In this document: in pieces, positions 8,401 to 17,069 of the stretch
Layout: every line of letters begins with the position of its first letter
How positions within the stretch are numbered: position 1 is the first letter of the stretch
From: Auxenochlorella pyrenoidosa
Lineage: Eukaryota > Chlorophyta > Trebouxiophyceae > Chlorellales > Chlorellaceae
Assembly: GCA_001430745.1 (NCBI GenBank)
Contig: KQ482011.1
Location: forward strand, 389,699 to 407,119
Direction of reading: 5' to 3'
Length of the DNA: 17,421 nucleotides
The notes under the pieces: generated by a model
What the model was told of the DNA's origin: nothing
Database searches by the model: none
Seen by the model: the letters and a program-made list of their open reading frames with translations, nothing else
Translations under genes and position numbers: made by a program

Positions 8401-9847
8401 CGTCACGCTGGCTTCGACCTGCACCACCCGCCCACCTTCAAGGCCTCACATGGTGGCCAGTCCCGGCGCCTGTCCGTGGACTGCTGCCGGCCTTACATGC
8501 AGTGCAGCCCCCCCCCCCCCCCCCATCCACCGCCCACACACAACAGAATACAGTGAAGCAACCCCAATAGCCCACCGTGCATCCGCCATGAGCACGCCGC
8601 CAAAGGCCTCCCCCGCGCCGTGCCTGCTGAGCAGGCCGCCCAGCAGCTGCGCTGCGTGCCGGCTGCTCGTGGCCTGCGGCAGCACCAGCGACAGCGGGGC
8701 GTCCTCGCGCAGGCCCGTGTCGGCGCAGTACGGGTCTGCAGCAGGGGGGGAACAGAACAGCAGGTGTAGGGTTGCTGCTTAGGCACACAGCGCGGTGCTC
8801 TTGTGGCGGATTGCACGGCCCGGCAGCAGAGAGCACATGGGGCGTGGGTGGGGAGTGGGGTGGTATGGACTGAAAACTGGAAACCATCAGTGAATGGCAC
8901 AGTGGGCCCACCTGCCTCCACAGCTTCCCTGCGGTTGTTGAAGCTCTCGGTCGCCGATATTGCCACACCGGCACTGTTGATGCCTACCTGCACAGGCGAG
9001 GGCTGGGCACCAGCGCACAGCTGACAGCCGGCGTCGCATCCGGCTTCCCGGGAGCAGGCGGCAGCGCAGCGCTGTCGCCGCACTGGCATTCTATGCCAGA
9101 CTCGGAGCAGCGGCGCAAACTGTGGCTACAGCAGCCGCAACAAGCTGCTGTGAAAGAGTGCTTGCGGCGGTGTTGCAGCATTGCCGCAAGCACTCTTTCA
9201 CAGTCGCTTCACTCGGTGAGTGCATGCAAAGGCCCAGCACCGGGTGCTGCCTCACCGACTCATTAGAGGTGTTGCTTCCTGAGCTGCGGTTGGCCAGGGT
9301 GAGGGGGGCCGACCAGAAGCCAAGGCCGGGTGCTGGCAGCTCCACCTGCCCAGCCAGGGCCGAGTGCGAGCAAATGGGCCGGTCATTGGCGCAGCGCGAA
9401 AAGCTGGTGCAGCCGACCAGCACCCAGTTGTTGCCGCCCTGCCCGCGCTGCCGCCGCTGTGCGTCGACAGCAAGGCCTACGGCACCGCGCAGGTGCGCCA
9501 TGCACGCATCTCTGCCAGTCTGGGCCAGGGTCTGCAGCAGAAGCCACCCAGTGGCTCCACTGACCTGAGCATTACTGAGCATAACTGTTTTTTTGTTGAC
9601 TTGGTGCTGCCAGGGGCGTCCCCACCTGCAGCCCGTTCATGTTGGATCGCCACACCGCCGGCCCGGCACGCGGCGCGTGCCACACCAAGTTGTTAGTGTC
9701 TGAGATGGCATCGCTGCCGTCATCAGAGCGCGCCAGCAGGACGCTGCCGTCGACGGTGGCGGCGCGGCCGACAAGCAGGGAGGTGCAGGCGCGGGCGGGG
9801 GCGGCGGCGCCGCCCAGCAGCAGCAGGAGCAGCAGGGGGCCGTGCAT
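5494..9847 (-). CDS. Secreted peptidase family C69 (U34 dipeptidase-like), 12 exons, 517 aa
   Basis: N-terminal-nucleophile hydrolase of the dipeptidase A/secernin clan, which cleaves dipeptides or short peptides. Exons: 9626..9847, 9256..9345, 8912..8987, 8576..8735, 8136..8235, 7692..7835, 7390..7470, 6998..7098, 6433..6592, 6177..6272, 5931..5999, 5494..5748; phases agree and total 1554 nt. Residues 1-20 are a signal peptide with seven Leu and an APARA end; Cys21 begins CTSLLVGRAATVDGSVLLAR, the family N terminus. Later family blocks: GINSAGVAISATESF (about 106-120), EAWHLEVGSGHHWLARRVP, FFVTGNQGRF, VDLSDFHNVLHSPGLLEFA, and an ALSPFVPIYK block near 370-378. Signal cleavage before Cys21 would expose the nucleophile, suggesting an ER, vacuolar or secreted enzyme. 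Start: only in-frame ATG (9847). Intron 5 is GC-AG; the exon 6 donor (7691) is the weakest boundary. Exact substrate unknown. Confidence 0.91.
6567..6699 (-). repeat. Duplicated exon 9 acceptor in C69 intron 8
   Basis: The exon 9 acceptor and first codons (6567..6598, CTGCAG|GGACCCGCTGGAG) recur 101 bp upstream in the transcript (6668..6699) over 32 bp with one mismatch. The copied codons still read DPLEPWRP. Use of the copy would shift the frame. Confidence 0.88.
6615..6634. repeat. 20-bp perfect palindrome in C69 intron 8
   Basis: ACACACATGTACATGTGTGT is its own reverse complement. It lies 23 bp from the exon 9 acceptor (on the intron side), where it could affect branch-point access or form a cruciform. 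It may also be a chance (AC)n-derived palindrome. Confidence 0.85.
6928..7011 (-). repeat. 21-bp x 4 minisatellite made of the exon 8 donor site
   Basis: Units start at 6928, 6949, 6970 and 6991. Each carries (A/G)ACRG|GTGGGCC in the minus sense; three have AACAG|GTGGGCC and one GACGG|GTGGGCC. The stretch is open in the exon 8 frame, so donors ending at 6998, 6977, 6956 or 6935 are all phase 2 and differ only by 7-residue steps such as RWAFSTD. Confidence 0.93.
7178..7343. repeat. Long imperfect inverted repeat (hairpin) in C69 intron 7
   Basis: Left arm from about 7180 to 7254 pairs with right arm 7267 to about 7343. The ends AGCCGCAACCTAC (7188..7200) and GTAGGTTGCGGCT (7321..7333) match exactly, and GGCAGCGCTTGTTGCCGGGA pairs in full. 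Only a few mismatches occur over about 67 bp. The short loop contains the palindrome GCACCGGTGC. Could be a miniature inverted-repeat element or a small-RNA precursor. Confidence 0.9.
7836..8135 (-). other. GC-AG intron (C69 intron 5)
   Basis: Donor AAG|GCAAGC at 8135 and acceptor ACGCAG| before 7835. Both flanks are in phase 0 and join GNQGRFK to EVDLSDF, exactly as in the family. No GT donor near 8136 keeps the frame. Confidence 0.8.
8508..8524. repeat. 17-bp C homopolymer in C69 intron 4
   Basis: Seventeen consecutive C (G in the transcript). Length is likely variable between copies or assemblies; it does not affect the coding frame. Confidence 0.9.
9148..9203. repeat. Perfect 21-nt inverted repeat with 14-nt loop, C69 intron 2
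   Basis: Arms 9148..9168 and 9183..9203 are perfect reverse complements (CTGTGAAAGAGTGCTTGCGG plus C). The loop is 9169..9182. It lies inside intron 2 (8988..9255). The flanks outside the arms do not pair well. Confidence 0.92.
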
Positions 9848-10567
9848 GGGGTGGGAACGACCTGGGCGAATCGAGAAGGAAGGTGGGTGGAGGGAGGTGG
9901 GCCTGCGGTGCAGGAGATGGCGCCAGCAGCGGCTGCAGGCAGGGGCAAGCGGCAGCGGGGCAGCGGCGGCGGCAGGTGGACGCTGCACCCGGTGCAAACC
10001 TCACCGCCCTGTGACCTGCCATGGACGCACCCACACCTGTCTGCTCTGGCCACTGGATTTGGAGCAGGCAAACCCTGCTGGTCTGACGGCTCGGTCGGTC
10101 TCTTGCGCTCGTTGGGTGTCTTCCGTGCAGGGTGCAGCTTTAGGAAACCTAATCGTGCTGCTCAAACCCAGACGTCAGGCGCCATGGGATCGTGGCCTCT
10201 GCATCCACGCCAGCACCGTCGGAGCTGTTCGCCGGCTTCCTTGGAGCCTCAGCCAGATAAATGTATAAATTGTCTCTGTACAAGCGCCTGGTTTTGTTCT
10301 GAACATACCTCTGAGTACCTTGGAAGCCTGCAGCACATGACAGGATGGCTGCAAGGCCCAGCAGGAAGGAGATCTGTTGTGCCTGCTCGTCTCCCCCTGC
10401 CCCCTCCTGCCATCCCCAACTGTCGCCTGTGACATCCTTGCTACATGTACTGTTCATCTCAGCGTGTGTGGTATTAAGACTCTGCGGCAGCCAGCAGCGC
10501 CCAGTTTCGAGGGGGCCTGCTGCACCTCTTCACTGCCGCCCTGGGCTACCGAGCTGTGACGATCGCC
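9848..10567. promoter_or_regulatory. Intergenic: C69 promoter, 3' flank of the 288-aa gene, patatin relic
   Basis: 720 bp between two minus-strand genes. The GC-rich part next to 9847 should be the C69 5' UTR and core promoter. An AT-rich patch at 10256..10272 (TATAAAT on the plus strand at 10264) lies about 410 bp upstream of the ATG, too far for a simple TATA box unless the 5' UTR is long. The right part carries the patatin-derived relic listed separately. No supported exon. Confidence 0.45.
10406..10550 (-). pseudogene. Relic of the 3' end of the patatin-like gene
   Basis: Collinear with 13479..13615, the last codons plus 3' UTR of the patatin gene in this window. Shared tracts include ACTCT(G/C)CGGCAGCCAGCA, CGCCCAGTTTC and CTGCCATCCCC(A/G)ACTG, same orientation. 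Relative to the intact gene it has an extra base in the GGGGG run and many substitutions, and the TGA is lost (TTA), so it cannot encode the same C terminus. It starts 18 bp beyond the stop of the 288-aa gene and probably forms part of that gene's 3' UTR. Confidence 0.78.
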
Positions 10568-11779
10568 TCAGCCCTGCAGGCTGCGCCGCTGGCCCTTGAA
10601 GCCACGAGCCGCCTCCACTGCAACTACCGCCTCCCGCACCGCGACCGCATCCGGGGCGGCCTGTTTGGCGGCTGCCAGGGCGTCATAGGCTGCGCGCCAG
10701 GCAGCAGCAGCGCGACCCCATTCTACAGCCGCCGCCCCGCCCTGCACCGCTGGCTGGGCTGCAGCGCGCCCGGCGGCAGCCTCGGCGGCAGCCTCGTGCC
10801 CCACGGCAACGTTGGCCCAGGCCACCGCCGCCGCGGCAGACGCCTCTGCTGCTGCAGCGCGCGCATGGGCTGACCCGGGGTCATCTTGCACAGAGGCGGC
10901 TGGCCAGGGGCCGCAGGCTGGTGGGGCAGCTGGCGGGGCCGCGCCCACGGCGGAGCTGCTCTTGGGCCTGCGCTTTGCCTGCTGCCGCTCGCGCTCCTCG
11001 CACTCCCGAAACCGCCGGTCAGACTCCCGCACGCCCTCCTCAACAAGGCGCTTGAGCTCTGCGCGCGCCCGCTGGGCCTCCTCTCGGCTCCGCGGATATA
11101 CGAATGCCGCCCACGCTGGGCTCGTGACGAAAGCGTCCATGGGCCCATCAAACTGCGGCATGTCGACATCAGGGCAAACAGAGGAGGGCATGGCTGATGC
11201 TCAGAGGGTTCCTTCATGCCTGCTGCAAGGCGCCATGGCGGGGTGCGCCACGTGGCTGCAGCGTTAACGTTGTGCGAGCGCATCATGCATCGCACTTCAC
11301 TAAAGTGGCTGCGCTCACCTCCTTCCTCCGCACAGCTTCCTCCAGCAACCGTTGCTCAAACTGTGCACGCTCCCACTGCCGTTTGGCCGTGGATGGCGAC
11401 AAGGCCTGCTTGCCTTGGTTGGCCTGCGTGTGGGTGACAGCAGGGGTATGACACGCCGGCGAAGGGAGCAGGGCTCTGTTGATGGCCAAGCATGCTGCAG
11501 GCTTGTCCGAGACGCATCCGCTGTTGGCGCAGGTTGCACTCCACACCAAACGGCGCTGCCAGCCAATGCTGAGCTTGGACCACCGCTCCCATGCACTCTC
11601 ACCCCGAGATTGTCAGCCTGCGGCCCGTCGGCGCCTGCGGCACCGGCACCACGACCGCCGCCCCACCAGGCTGCAAGGGGCGCCCCACGCGGGCGCGGTA
11701 CGGTTGGACGTGTCGCTCGAAAAGAGTGAGGAAGCGAATGCTGCCACGCGGGCAAGGGGCGGCGAGAGAGCGAAAGCAT
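10568..11779 (-). CDS. Unknown protein, 288 aa, organelle-transit-like N terminus, Ala-rich helical C terminus
   Basis: Not recognised. Exons 11603..11779, 11319..11423 and 10568..11152 join in phase 0 throughout with donors GTGAG and acceptors CGCAG/CCGCAG. Residues 1-59 are Arg/Ser/Pro/Leu-rich with almost no acidic residues (MLSLSRRPLPAWQHSLPHSF), like a mitochondrial or plastid transit peptide. Residues 60-95 and about 115-155 are charged helices (KRQWERAQFEQRLLEEAVRR; REEAQRARAELKRLVEEG). Between them is DAFVTSPAWAAFVYP, perhaps the most conserved part. Residues about 170-288 are Ala-rich, helical and low in complexity. Exon 3 could instead start at its own ATG (11191), giving a 207-aa protein; the spliced model is preferred because all phases and splice consensus fit. 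It is divergent from the 12045 gene. Confidence 0.6.
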
Positions 11780-12044
11780 GTGCGCCAACGCGGCGGCCTT
11801 GCTCAAGGGAGAGGACTTTATGAGCACTAATACAGTCAAGCAGGCAAAAGCGCTGGTCTAGGTGCTGCCCGATGCAGCACAGAGGGCCACCTCCAGCATG
11901 CCGCTGCGCTGCGCTGTGGTGGATCCCCTCAAATTGCAACGTCGCTGACTCTGACCCGCTATCGCTCCGGGTTGCGTCACTCGACCACAGCTCCTTCTTC
12001 GGCTTCGTTTAAACTAGGAACTTCACGCAACCGCCGGAACTAGG
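11780..12044. promoter_or_regulatory. Shared divergent promoter, 265 bp
   Basis: Separates two head-to-head start codons (11779 minus, 12045 plus). Both products begin with transit-like sequence. TGCGTCA, a bZIP/CRE-like core, lies at 11973..11979. No TATA box is seen. The bidirectional role is inferred from layout. Confidence 0.5.
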
Positions 12045-12647
12045 ATGGTTGCCGCGCTCCCACGTTCTGCAGCGGCCATTGCCAAGGCCTTCACCGGGGC
12101 AGCCCCGCGCGCCGCGCACAGGGCGGGGGCCCCGCGGCCGGCCCTGCTGGCCCCCCCGTGCGTGCAGTCGCTGGGGGCGCAGCGGCGCCACCTGCCCCGC
12201 CCCGCCCAGGCGCTGCCCGAGCTGCTGCCTGGGGACCTCCAGTACGACCAGCAGCAGGTCGACGCGATTGTCACCCTGTATTTCATCCTCTTCCTGCCGC
12301 AATACATCATGACCGACTTCGCCTTCACCTGCCTCAAGAAGTGGTGGTCGGCCCGCCAGCAGCCGCCCGCAAGCGGCCTGCCAGCACAGCCATCAGCGGA
12401 GCAGCCGGCCCCGCTGGACACCAAGCCGCTGCTGCCGCCCGCCCCTGCCGGCGCTCAGCACCCATCAGCCGACGACCAGCTCATGGACATTAGCCTGCGC
12501 TTCTTCCAGGAGTTTGTGACCTTCTGGCTGGCCTGGATGACTTACACAGTCGCCACCCTGCAGGACCACGACAGCCGCCTGACCAGCCTTGAGAGCCAGG
12601 CAGGCAGCGCTGAGGGCGACGTCACCGACGTGGCAGCTGAGGGCTAG
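12045..12647 (+). CDS. Unknown intronless protein, 200 aa, transit-like N terminus, two hydrophobic segments
   Basis: Not recognised. A single open exon from ATG 12045 (context AGGATGG) to TAG. Residues 1-55 are rich in Ala, Arg and Pro with no acidic residue, as in a mitochondrial or plastid transit peptide. After LPELLPGDLQYDQQQ come a hydrophobic segment VDAIVTLYFILFLPQYIMT (about 71-89) and FAFTCLKKWW. A Pro-rich linker follows, then DDQLMDISLRFFQEFVTFWL and AWMTYTVATLQDHDSRL (about 145-180), an amphipathic or membrane helix followed by a short coiled coil. The balance of hydrophobic helices and polar ends makes a real protein more likely than a random GC-rich ORF; its reverse-strand shadows show no such pattern. 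An inner-membrane protein of an organelle is a guess. It shares a promoter region with the 288-aa gene. Confidence 0.68.
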   Translation: MVAALPRSAAAIAKAFTGAAPRAAHRAGAPRPALLAPPCVQSLGAQRRHLPRPAQALPELLPGDLQYDQQQVDAIVTLYFILFLPQYIMTDFAFTCLKKWWSARQQPPASGLPAQPSAEQPAPLDTKPLLPPAPAGAQHPSADDQLMDISLRFFQEFVTFWLAWMTYTVATLQDHDSRLTSLESQAGSAEGDVTDVAAEG

Positions 12648-12677
12648 CCTGCGCCTGCGCCTGCGCCTGCGCCTGCG
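12648..12677. repeat. (CCTGCG)5 repeat directly after a stop codon
   Basis: Five exact hexamer units begin at the base after TAG of the 200-aa gene, followed by CCCCGCAGGTGAG. Because the period is six, it would have stayed open as Pro-Ala repeats if the stop were lost. Confidence 0.92.
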
Positions 12678-13539
12678 CCCCGCAGGTGAGGAGCCGTGCA
12701 GGGCGGGGGGCTGCGGGTGGGAGGTCAGCTAGCCTTCTGGGGGCACAGCCGGCATTGATCTGGCACCCTGGGCAGCCTGCACTCTCGCCCAGCGCAGCGC
12801 CTGGTAGCACTCATGTGATCCACGGCTCCGTTCTCGCTACTGCATGCTGCCGCTGGTGGCCCACCACGCCCGGGGCGTGCGCAGACCTTGACCACTGTCG
12901 CCTCTGCCCAACTGCTGCCATGCCGTGCAGGTCTCAACTGCCGCAACAGTGTGACTGCGCGGCGTGTGCGCACGGTGCTGCTGCCCGCTCCTGGCGAGCA
13001 CCCACCTGGCCGGCGCTCATGAGGCGGAGAGGAGCTGCGCACGCAGGCCAGCAGCCGCTGCTGCTCGATACCCCACTGCTCGGCCAGGCCGCCAGCTTGC
13101 TGACGGCCAGGCTGGGCACAGCCACCGTGTACAAACTGTTCCATACTTTGACAAGAGCCCTGTGTCCACACTGAGCTGAGCTGATTCATCATGAGATGCC
13201 AGCCTTCCCTGTCCGCCACGGGGTCTTGCCCCTTTGTACCTTGGAAGCGCTCTCCTTGCCATCCACCGTGCTCCTTCACGGATGTTAGAAAACGTGTCCA
13301 GAAAGGGAGCTTGAGGAGCATGCAAACCAGGGCAGGGCAGCAGCAGCACGACCAGCACCGAGCTAACAGTGCAGAGTGAAGGCAGGGGAGCCCGTGGCCG
13401 CCGTGCCGGCCGGCCATGCGCGCTTAGCCGCCGCCCGTACCTGCCCTGCCGCCGCCGCTGCCGGGCCGACTGCTGCCGCCTGCCATCCCCGACTGCATCA
13501 TGTTGACCTACTTGGTCAACCATCTCGCAGTGCGTGGCA
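12678..13539. other. Convergent intergenic region, no supported gene
   Basis: About 860 bp between the 3' ends of the 200-aa gene (plus) and the patatin gene (minus). It must hold both 3' UTRs. The open frames across it (for instance 12725..13417 minus) are Cys/Arg/Gly-rich with no domain or clear splice pattern, as expected by chance in GC-rich DNA. No UGUAA signal is seen on either strand. CAGGTGAGG at 12683 resembles a donor and could belong to a 3' UTR intron. Confidence 0.5.
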
Positions 13540-16500
13540 TCAAGACTCTCCGGCAGCCAGCAGCGCCCAGTTTCCAGGGGCTTGCTGCGCCTCTTCAGTG
13601 CCGCCCATGGCTGCCTGGCCGTGCCCGCCGGCATGCTGCCCCTGCTGCTGCTGCTGCTGCTGCTGCCGCGCCCAGGCCGCCCCATCTGCCCGGCCCTGCT
13701 CGTAAACCAGGTCCATGACTTCAAGCTCCCTGCCTGGCGGCAGGCGCATCGCCCAGCTCTGCAAGACGGGCAGGGAGCCAGTTGAGCAAGTTGCTGCCAT
13801 GGCAGCCGTCCCCGTGCCAAAAGCTGTTGACATCACAGGCACATGCATGTGACTGTCACAAGCACATTCGGCGATGGCGATGCACGTAGAGCTCCTGCAG
13901 TCCCGTCTGATGCACCCCTCCCTGCTCACCTGCCATTCGCATGCCAGCACCTCCTGCCCGTCCAGCGTTGGCAGCGGGCCAAACTTGCCTGCAGGCCCAG
14001 TGTTGCATGCGCAGTGTGGGGAAAATTGTGTTGTCACTTTCAAGTCATGACATGATCAGGGACTGCCGCAGTCCCTGCGGCGAGATGTCGAACTGAATGC
14101 CGACGGTGCGCCTGCAGCCTGGCCCGTTCTGCCACCAGCACACATGCACACATCACACAGGCATGGGGCCCCCGCGTCTCCCGCCTTGGGTGCCATCAGC
14201 AAGGCATCCCAGGAGCTGTGCCCCCCCCTCTCACCAGGGTGGATGTCTGGCAAGACCTGGTTGTGAGGCACAAAGTCTGGCAGCTGCAGCGGGGCCGTCG
14301 TCCCGCTGCATGCTGCCACAGCCTCGCCACTTGCATCCACACCCGCCTCGCACTGCTTCCCGACCGCCGCCAGTGGCCACTGCTCAGGGGGCCCTTCATT
14401 CTGCAGCACGGCAGCGCGCCCAGGTGTGTGGGTACAGTGTGCTCAATGGCGGGTCAACAGCCCCGCAAGCCAGCTGAAGGCAGAGGCACTCGGCCGACCT
14501 CCGTGCGCTGGGCTCGACTGCACAGCACTGCGCAGCCTGCCCGGGCATGCCAACAACACCAACAGCAGCCATGCCCGAGCGTCCACCCCGGTGCTGTGCC
14601 ACCTGGCGGGGTGTCTCACCTTGAACAGCTGGGATGGGATGGGCTCACGCCGTTCGGGCGCGGCGCAGTGGTCGATGGCAGCAAAGGCGCCGCAGCGGGC
14701 GGGGTCGCAGCTGTGAATGGCCCGCAGCCCGACATGCCAGGACGCCACCTTCAGGCACTCGCCATGCTTGTCCCTGCCAGGACAGGCAAGGGCAAGGGCC
14801 GCGACGGCTAGGACTGCCCACGCTTTCCATCAGGCCGGCAAGAGAGGGCAAATGCATGCAATGAGCACGCGCTGTGTGGATCGAGTGTGTTGCATCGATC
14901 AGCAACTGTGCCTGCTGCGGACATGTGGCTTGGTGCTGCTGTGCATCGCTCACACGCACAGCTGCTTGAAGCCGTTTGCAAAGCCCCCTGCCAGGAAAGG
15001 ACCAGGGCACGTGGGTTTGGCGGCGATGAGGAGTTTCACTCAACAAACAGTCCTGCCCTCTGAGAGCTTTCTGCAGGGTCAGCGCACCTTTGCTGCGCTT
15101 GAACGGTCGGGCTGCACGCATTGCCTGGCACGCCGGCAGCTGCAGGCACAGGCCCCCTGCTTGTTTGGGCACAACGTCTGCCTGACCGCAATGGAACTTG
15201 CGACACAGATCCTGCACCCGCTGCTCACCATCAATCACGGGCTGGCCCCGGAACAGGGCAAAGGGCGCGGGGCCAGAGAAGCCGGGGATGTAGGAGGTGG
15301 CAGCCAGGGCGCCCTTCAGGTCTTCCTGCAGTGCCGGGCCGAGGGCGCGAGCGGCGAGGGTGGGCACAGGTGCAGGAACCTGCGACATGCCTAGCAAGCA
15401 GTGAAACAAGGAGGGCTGGCCGTGCACAATCTGCCTGCGCCCGGCCTGCGAAGGGCCTTGCGCCGTGCCACACACGTGCCCAGCCCTGCGCATGCCCTGG
15501 CGTGTGGGCCCAGCCACCCAGAAGCTGGCTCCCCAGCCCGTGGCTGCCCTTCCCTCCAGCTTTCAATCACCATGTGCGCACCTTGTCAGAGAAGCTGCTA
15601 ACCAGCCAGCTGGCACTGTCGTTCAGGTGGGTTTGCTGGGAGTCCAGCTGGGCCAAGGCAACGTGCACCCGCCCGCTGACTGCAGGCACAGAGGGCAGCT
15701 GATTGGTTTGACTAGAGGGCGCCACTGGGGTTGCACACAGTGCTGGCCAGGGCTACCTGCCGGGGCAAGGAGGCCGGCGCCTGCCCTCGGAGATGCTGCG
15801 AGCATGCATGGCAGCTGCGCTGTGCATGCGCCTCGGGTGCTTGCTCCATGCATGTGCAGGCTCCTCGCCCCACCTCGCTCCGCTGCATCCTGCGGCAGCA
15901 GCTCCTCAAACGCGGCCTGCAGGCGGCGGCAGGGCGGCATCAGGGCGGCTGCGCAGGGCACCGATGCCGCGCACGAGCCATGCCACCATGCCGTCGTGCT
16001 GCAAAGTGCCCCGCCGCCTCTGGTGACGGCGGCACGCCGGACCTTGCCTGCGCCAGCTCCCAGATGTGCCCGTGGCAGCCGCCGTACCGCTCCTTGCAGG
16101 CCGCCACCCAGCGCTTCCAGGCGTCGCGCTGCGCCGCCCCGCTGTGCCCCAGTGCGGTGAGGGTGGCCGTCCAGGCGCCGCCTGAGATGCCCTGCAGGGG
16201 GGTGGCCCCGGGCTGCACCCGGCCCGCCTCCATCAGGGCGCCCATGACACCTGGCAGGAGAGGGTGGCAGGGTGGGGGAAGGGAGGCAGGCATGCTTACA
16301 GTAGGCATGGTGTTTTCTTGTCCAGTGCACCCAATCTGCAGCGGGCGATATCCAAGGGCGACTGTCCTTACCCCCTTGCAGTGTGCCCACGCTTACCACT
16401 GTAGTATGTTATGAGCATTGCAGAGCCCTGCAGCGCCACGGGTGTGTGCACACTGTGCCAGTCTCGGCCGCTCGAGCGCATGCGCAGGCACGCGATGCCG

Positions 16501-16779
16501 ACCACAATTGCGACGGCACAGGCAAGCAGGGCCACTGCTGCATCTGTCTGCACGGTGAGTGAGGAATGCGTGTAACTCCCCTGTTAGTTGTTTGAACCTG
16601 CAAGTGCAAGGTGACATGAGAACACCGTTCCCCACGTCTGCCAGCTGGCTGCGCAACACCGCCGCCGCCAGCCCGACACTGCCCAGGCAGCATGTTTTGG
16701 GATCGTCACCAGGTGAGACCTGTTCCCCTGAACCTGTTCCCAACCGCCCTCCCCTCACCCTTGACAGGGGCCGCGCCAT
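13540..16779 (-). CDS. Patatin-like acyl hydrolase with N-terminal membrane anchor, 11 exons, 432 aa
   Basis: Lipid acyl hydrolase of the patatin/PNPLA class, acting on phospholipids, galactolipids or acylglycerols through a Ser-Asp dyad. Exons: 16759..16779, 16397..16547, 16048..16250, 15874..15916, 15582..15679, 15229..15379, 14954..14987, 14620..14773, 14235..14400, 13930..13988, 13540..13758; phases agree (1299 nt). Residues 8-26 (TDAAVALLACAVAIVVGIA) are a signal anchor. GVMGALMEAG and GISGGAW place Ser80; LAATSYIPGFSGPAPF and VIDGGF place Asp222 in the DGG motif. LPDIHPGKFGPLP and LEVMDLVYEQGRADGAAWAR match the C-terminal part of algal patatin-like proteins; the end carries Gln8. The usual glycine-rich oxyanion loop is replaced by LQGSAMLITYYSG. 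Intron 3 is GC-AG. Exon 1 (7 codons) is the least certain exon and the 34-bp exon 7 is very small but restores DGG. Substrate unknown. Confidence 0.88.
15917..16047 (-). other. GC-AG intron (patatin intron 3)
   Basis: Donor CAG|GCAAGG at 16047, acceptor CTGCAG before 15916. Flanks are phase 0 and join HIWELAQ to AAFEELLPQ. The nearest GT (AAG|GTCC) would break the frame. Confidence 0.75.
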
Positions 16780-17069
16780 GTGCCCAAAGTTGCAAGAGAC
16801 GTATATCGTGCCGGGAGTCTCGGTTTCGTATACTGATCAATGCCGAGGAACTACTCCAAGCTAGAAATGATCGCAGTGGAAGGAAGAGGGCCAAAGGGAA
16901 GGGTTTCGGCAGCAAGCCCAGCACTCGGTTCACGACTTTCGCTGCACAGGCCCAAGGGCCGGGTGATCCTTTCAGGGTGATCCGTTTAATCACTCTGCGT
17001 GCCATCGTCCAGAAGGCCCCCCTCCCTCTCGCTCTCGTTGGCCTCTACCAGGCGCACGTTTCCGGCGCG
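16780..17069. promoter_or_regulatory. Divergent intergenic promoter, 290 bp
   Basis: Separates the start of the patatin gene (minus) from the 17070 gene (plus). GTATATCG at 16800 and GTATACTG at 16828 are weak TATA-like elements. The plus-strand frame stays open upstream of 17070 but its composition is not protein-like. Confidence 0.45.

Noticed and set aside
10060..10110. 16-bp match (TTTGGAGCAGGCAAAC) between 3277 and 10058 regions
   Set aside because: Similarity fades quickly outside the core, so a shared repeat cannot be claimed from this alone.
12725..13417. 230-aa minus-strand open frame with an ATG, downstream of the patatin stop
   Set aside because: Cys/Arg/Gly-rich, no recognizable domain or conserved-looking block, and plus-strand frames are open across the same stretch; more likely 3' UTR and intergenic DNA.
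14056..14110. Minus-strand frame reading QFDISPQGLRQSL, similar to the DI(S)PG block of patatins
   Set aside because: The block is already supplied in frame by LPDIHPG joined to KFGPLP with good splice sites; including this piece leads to a TGA.
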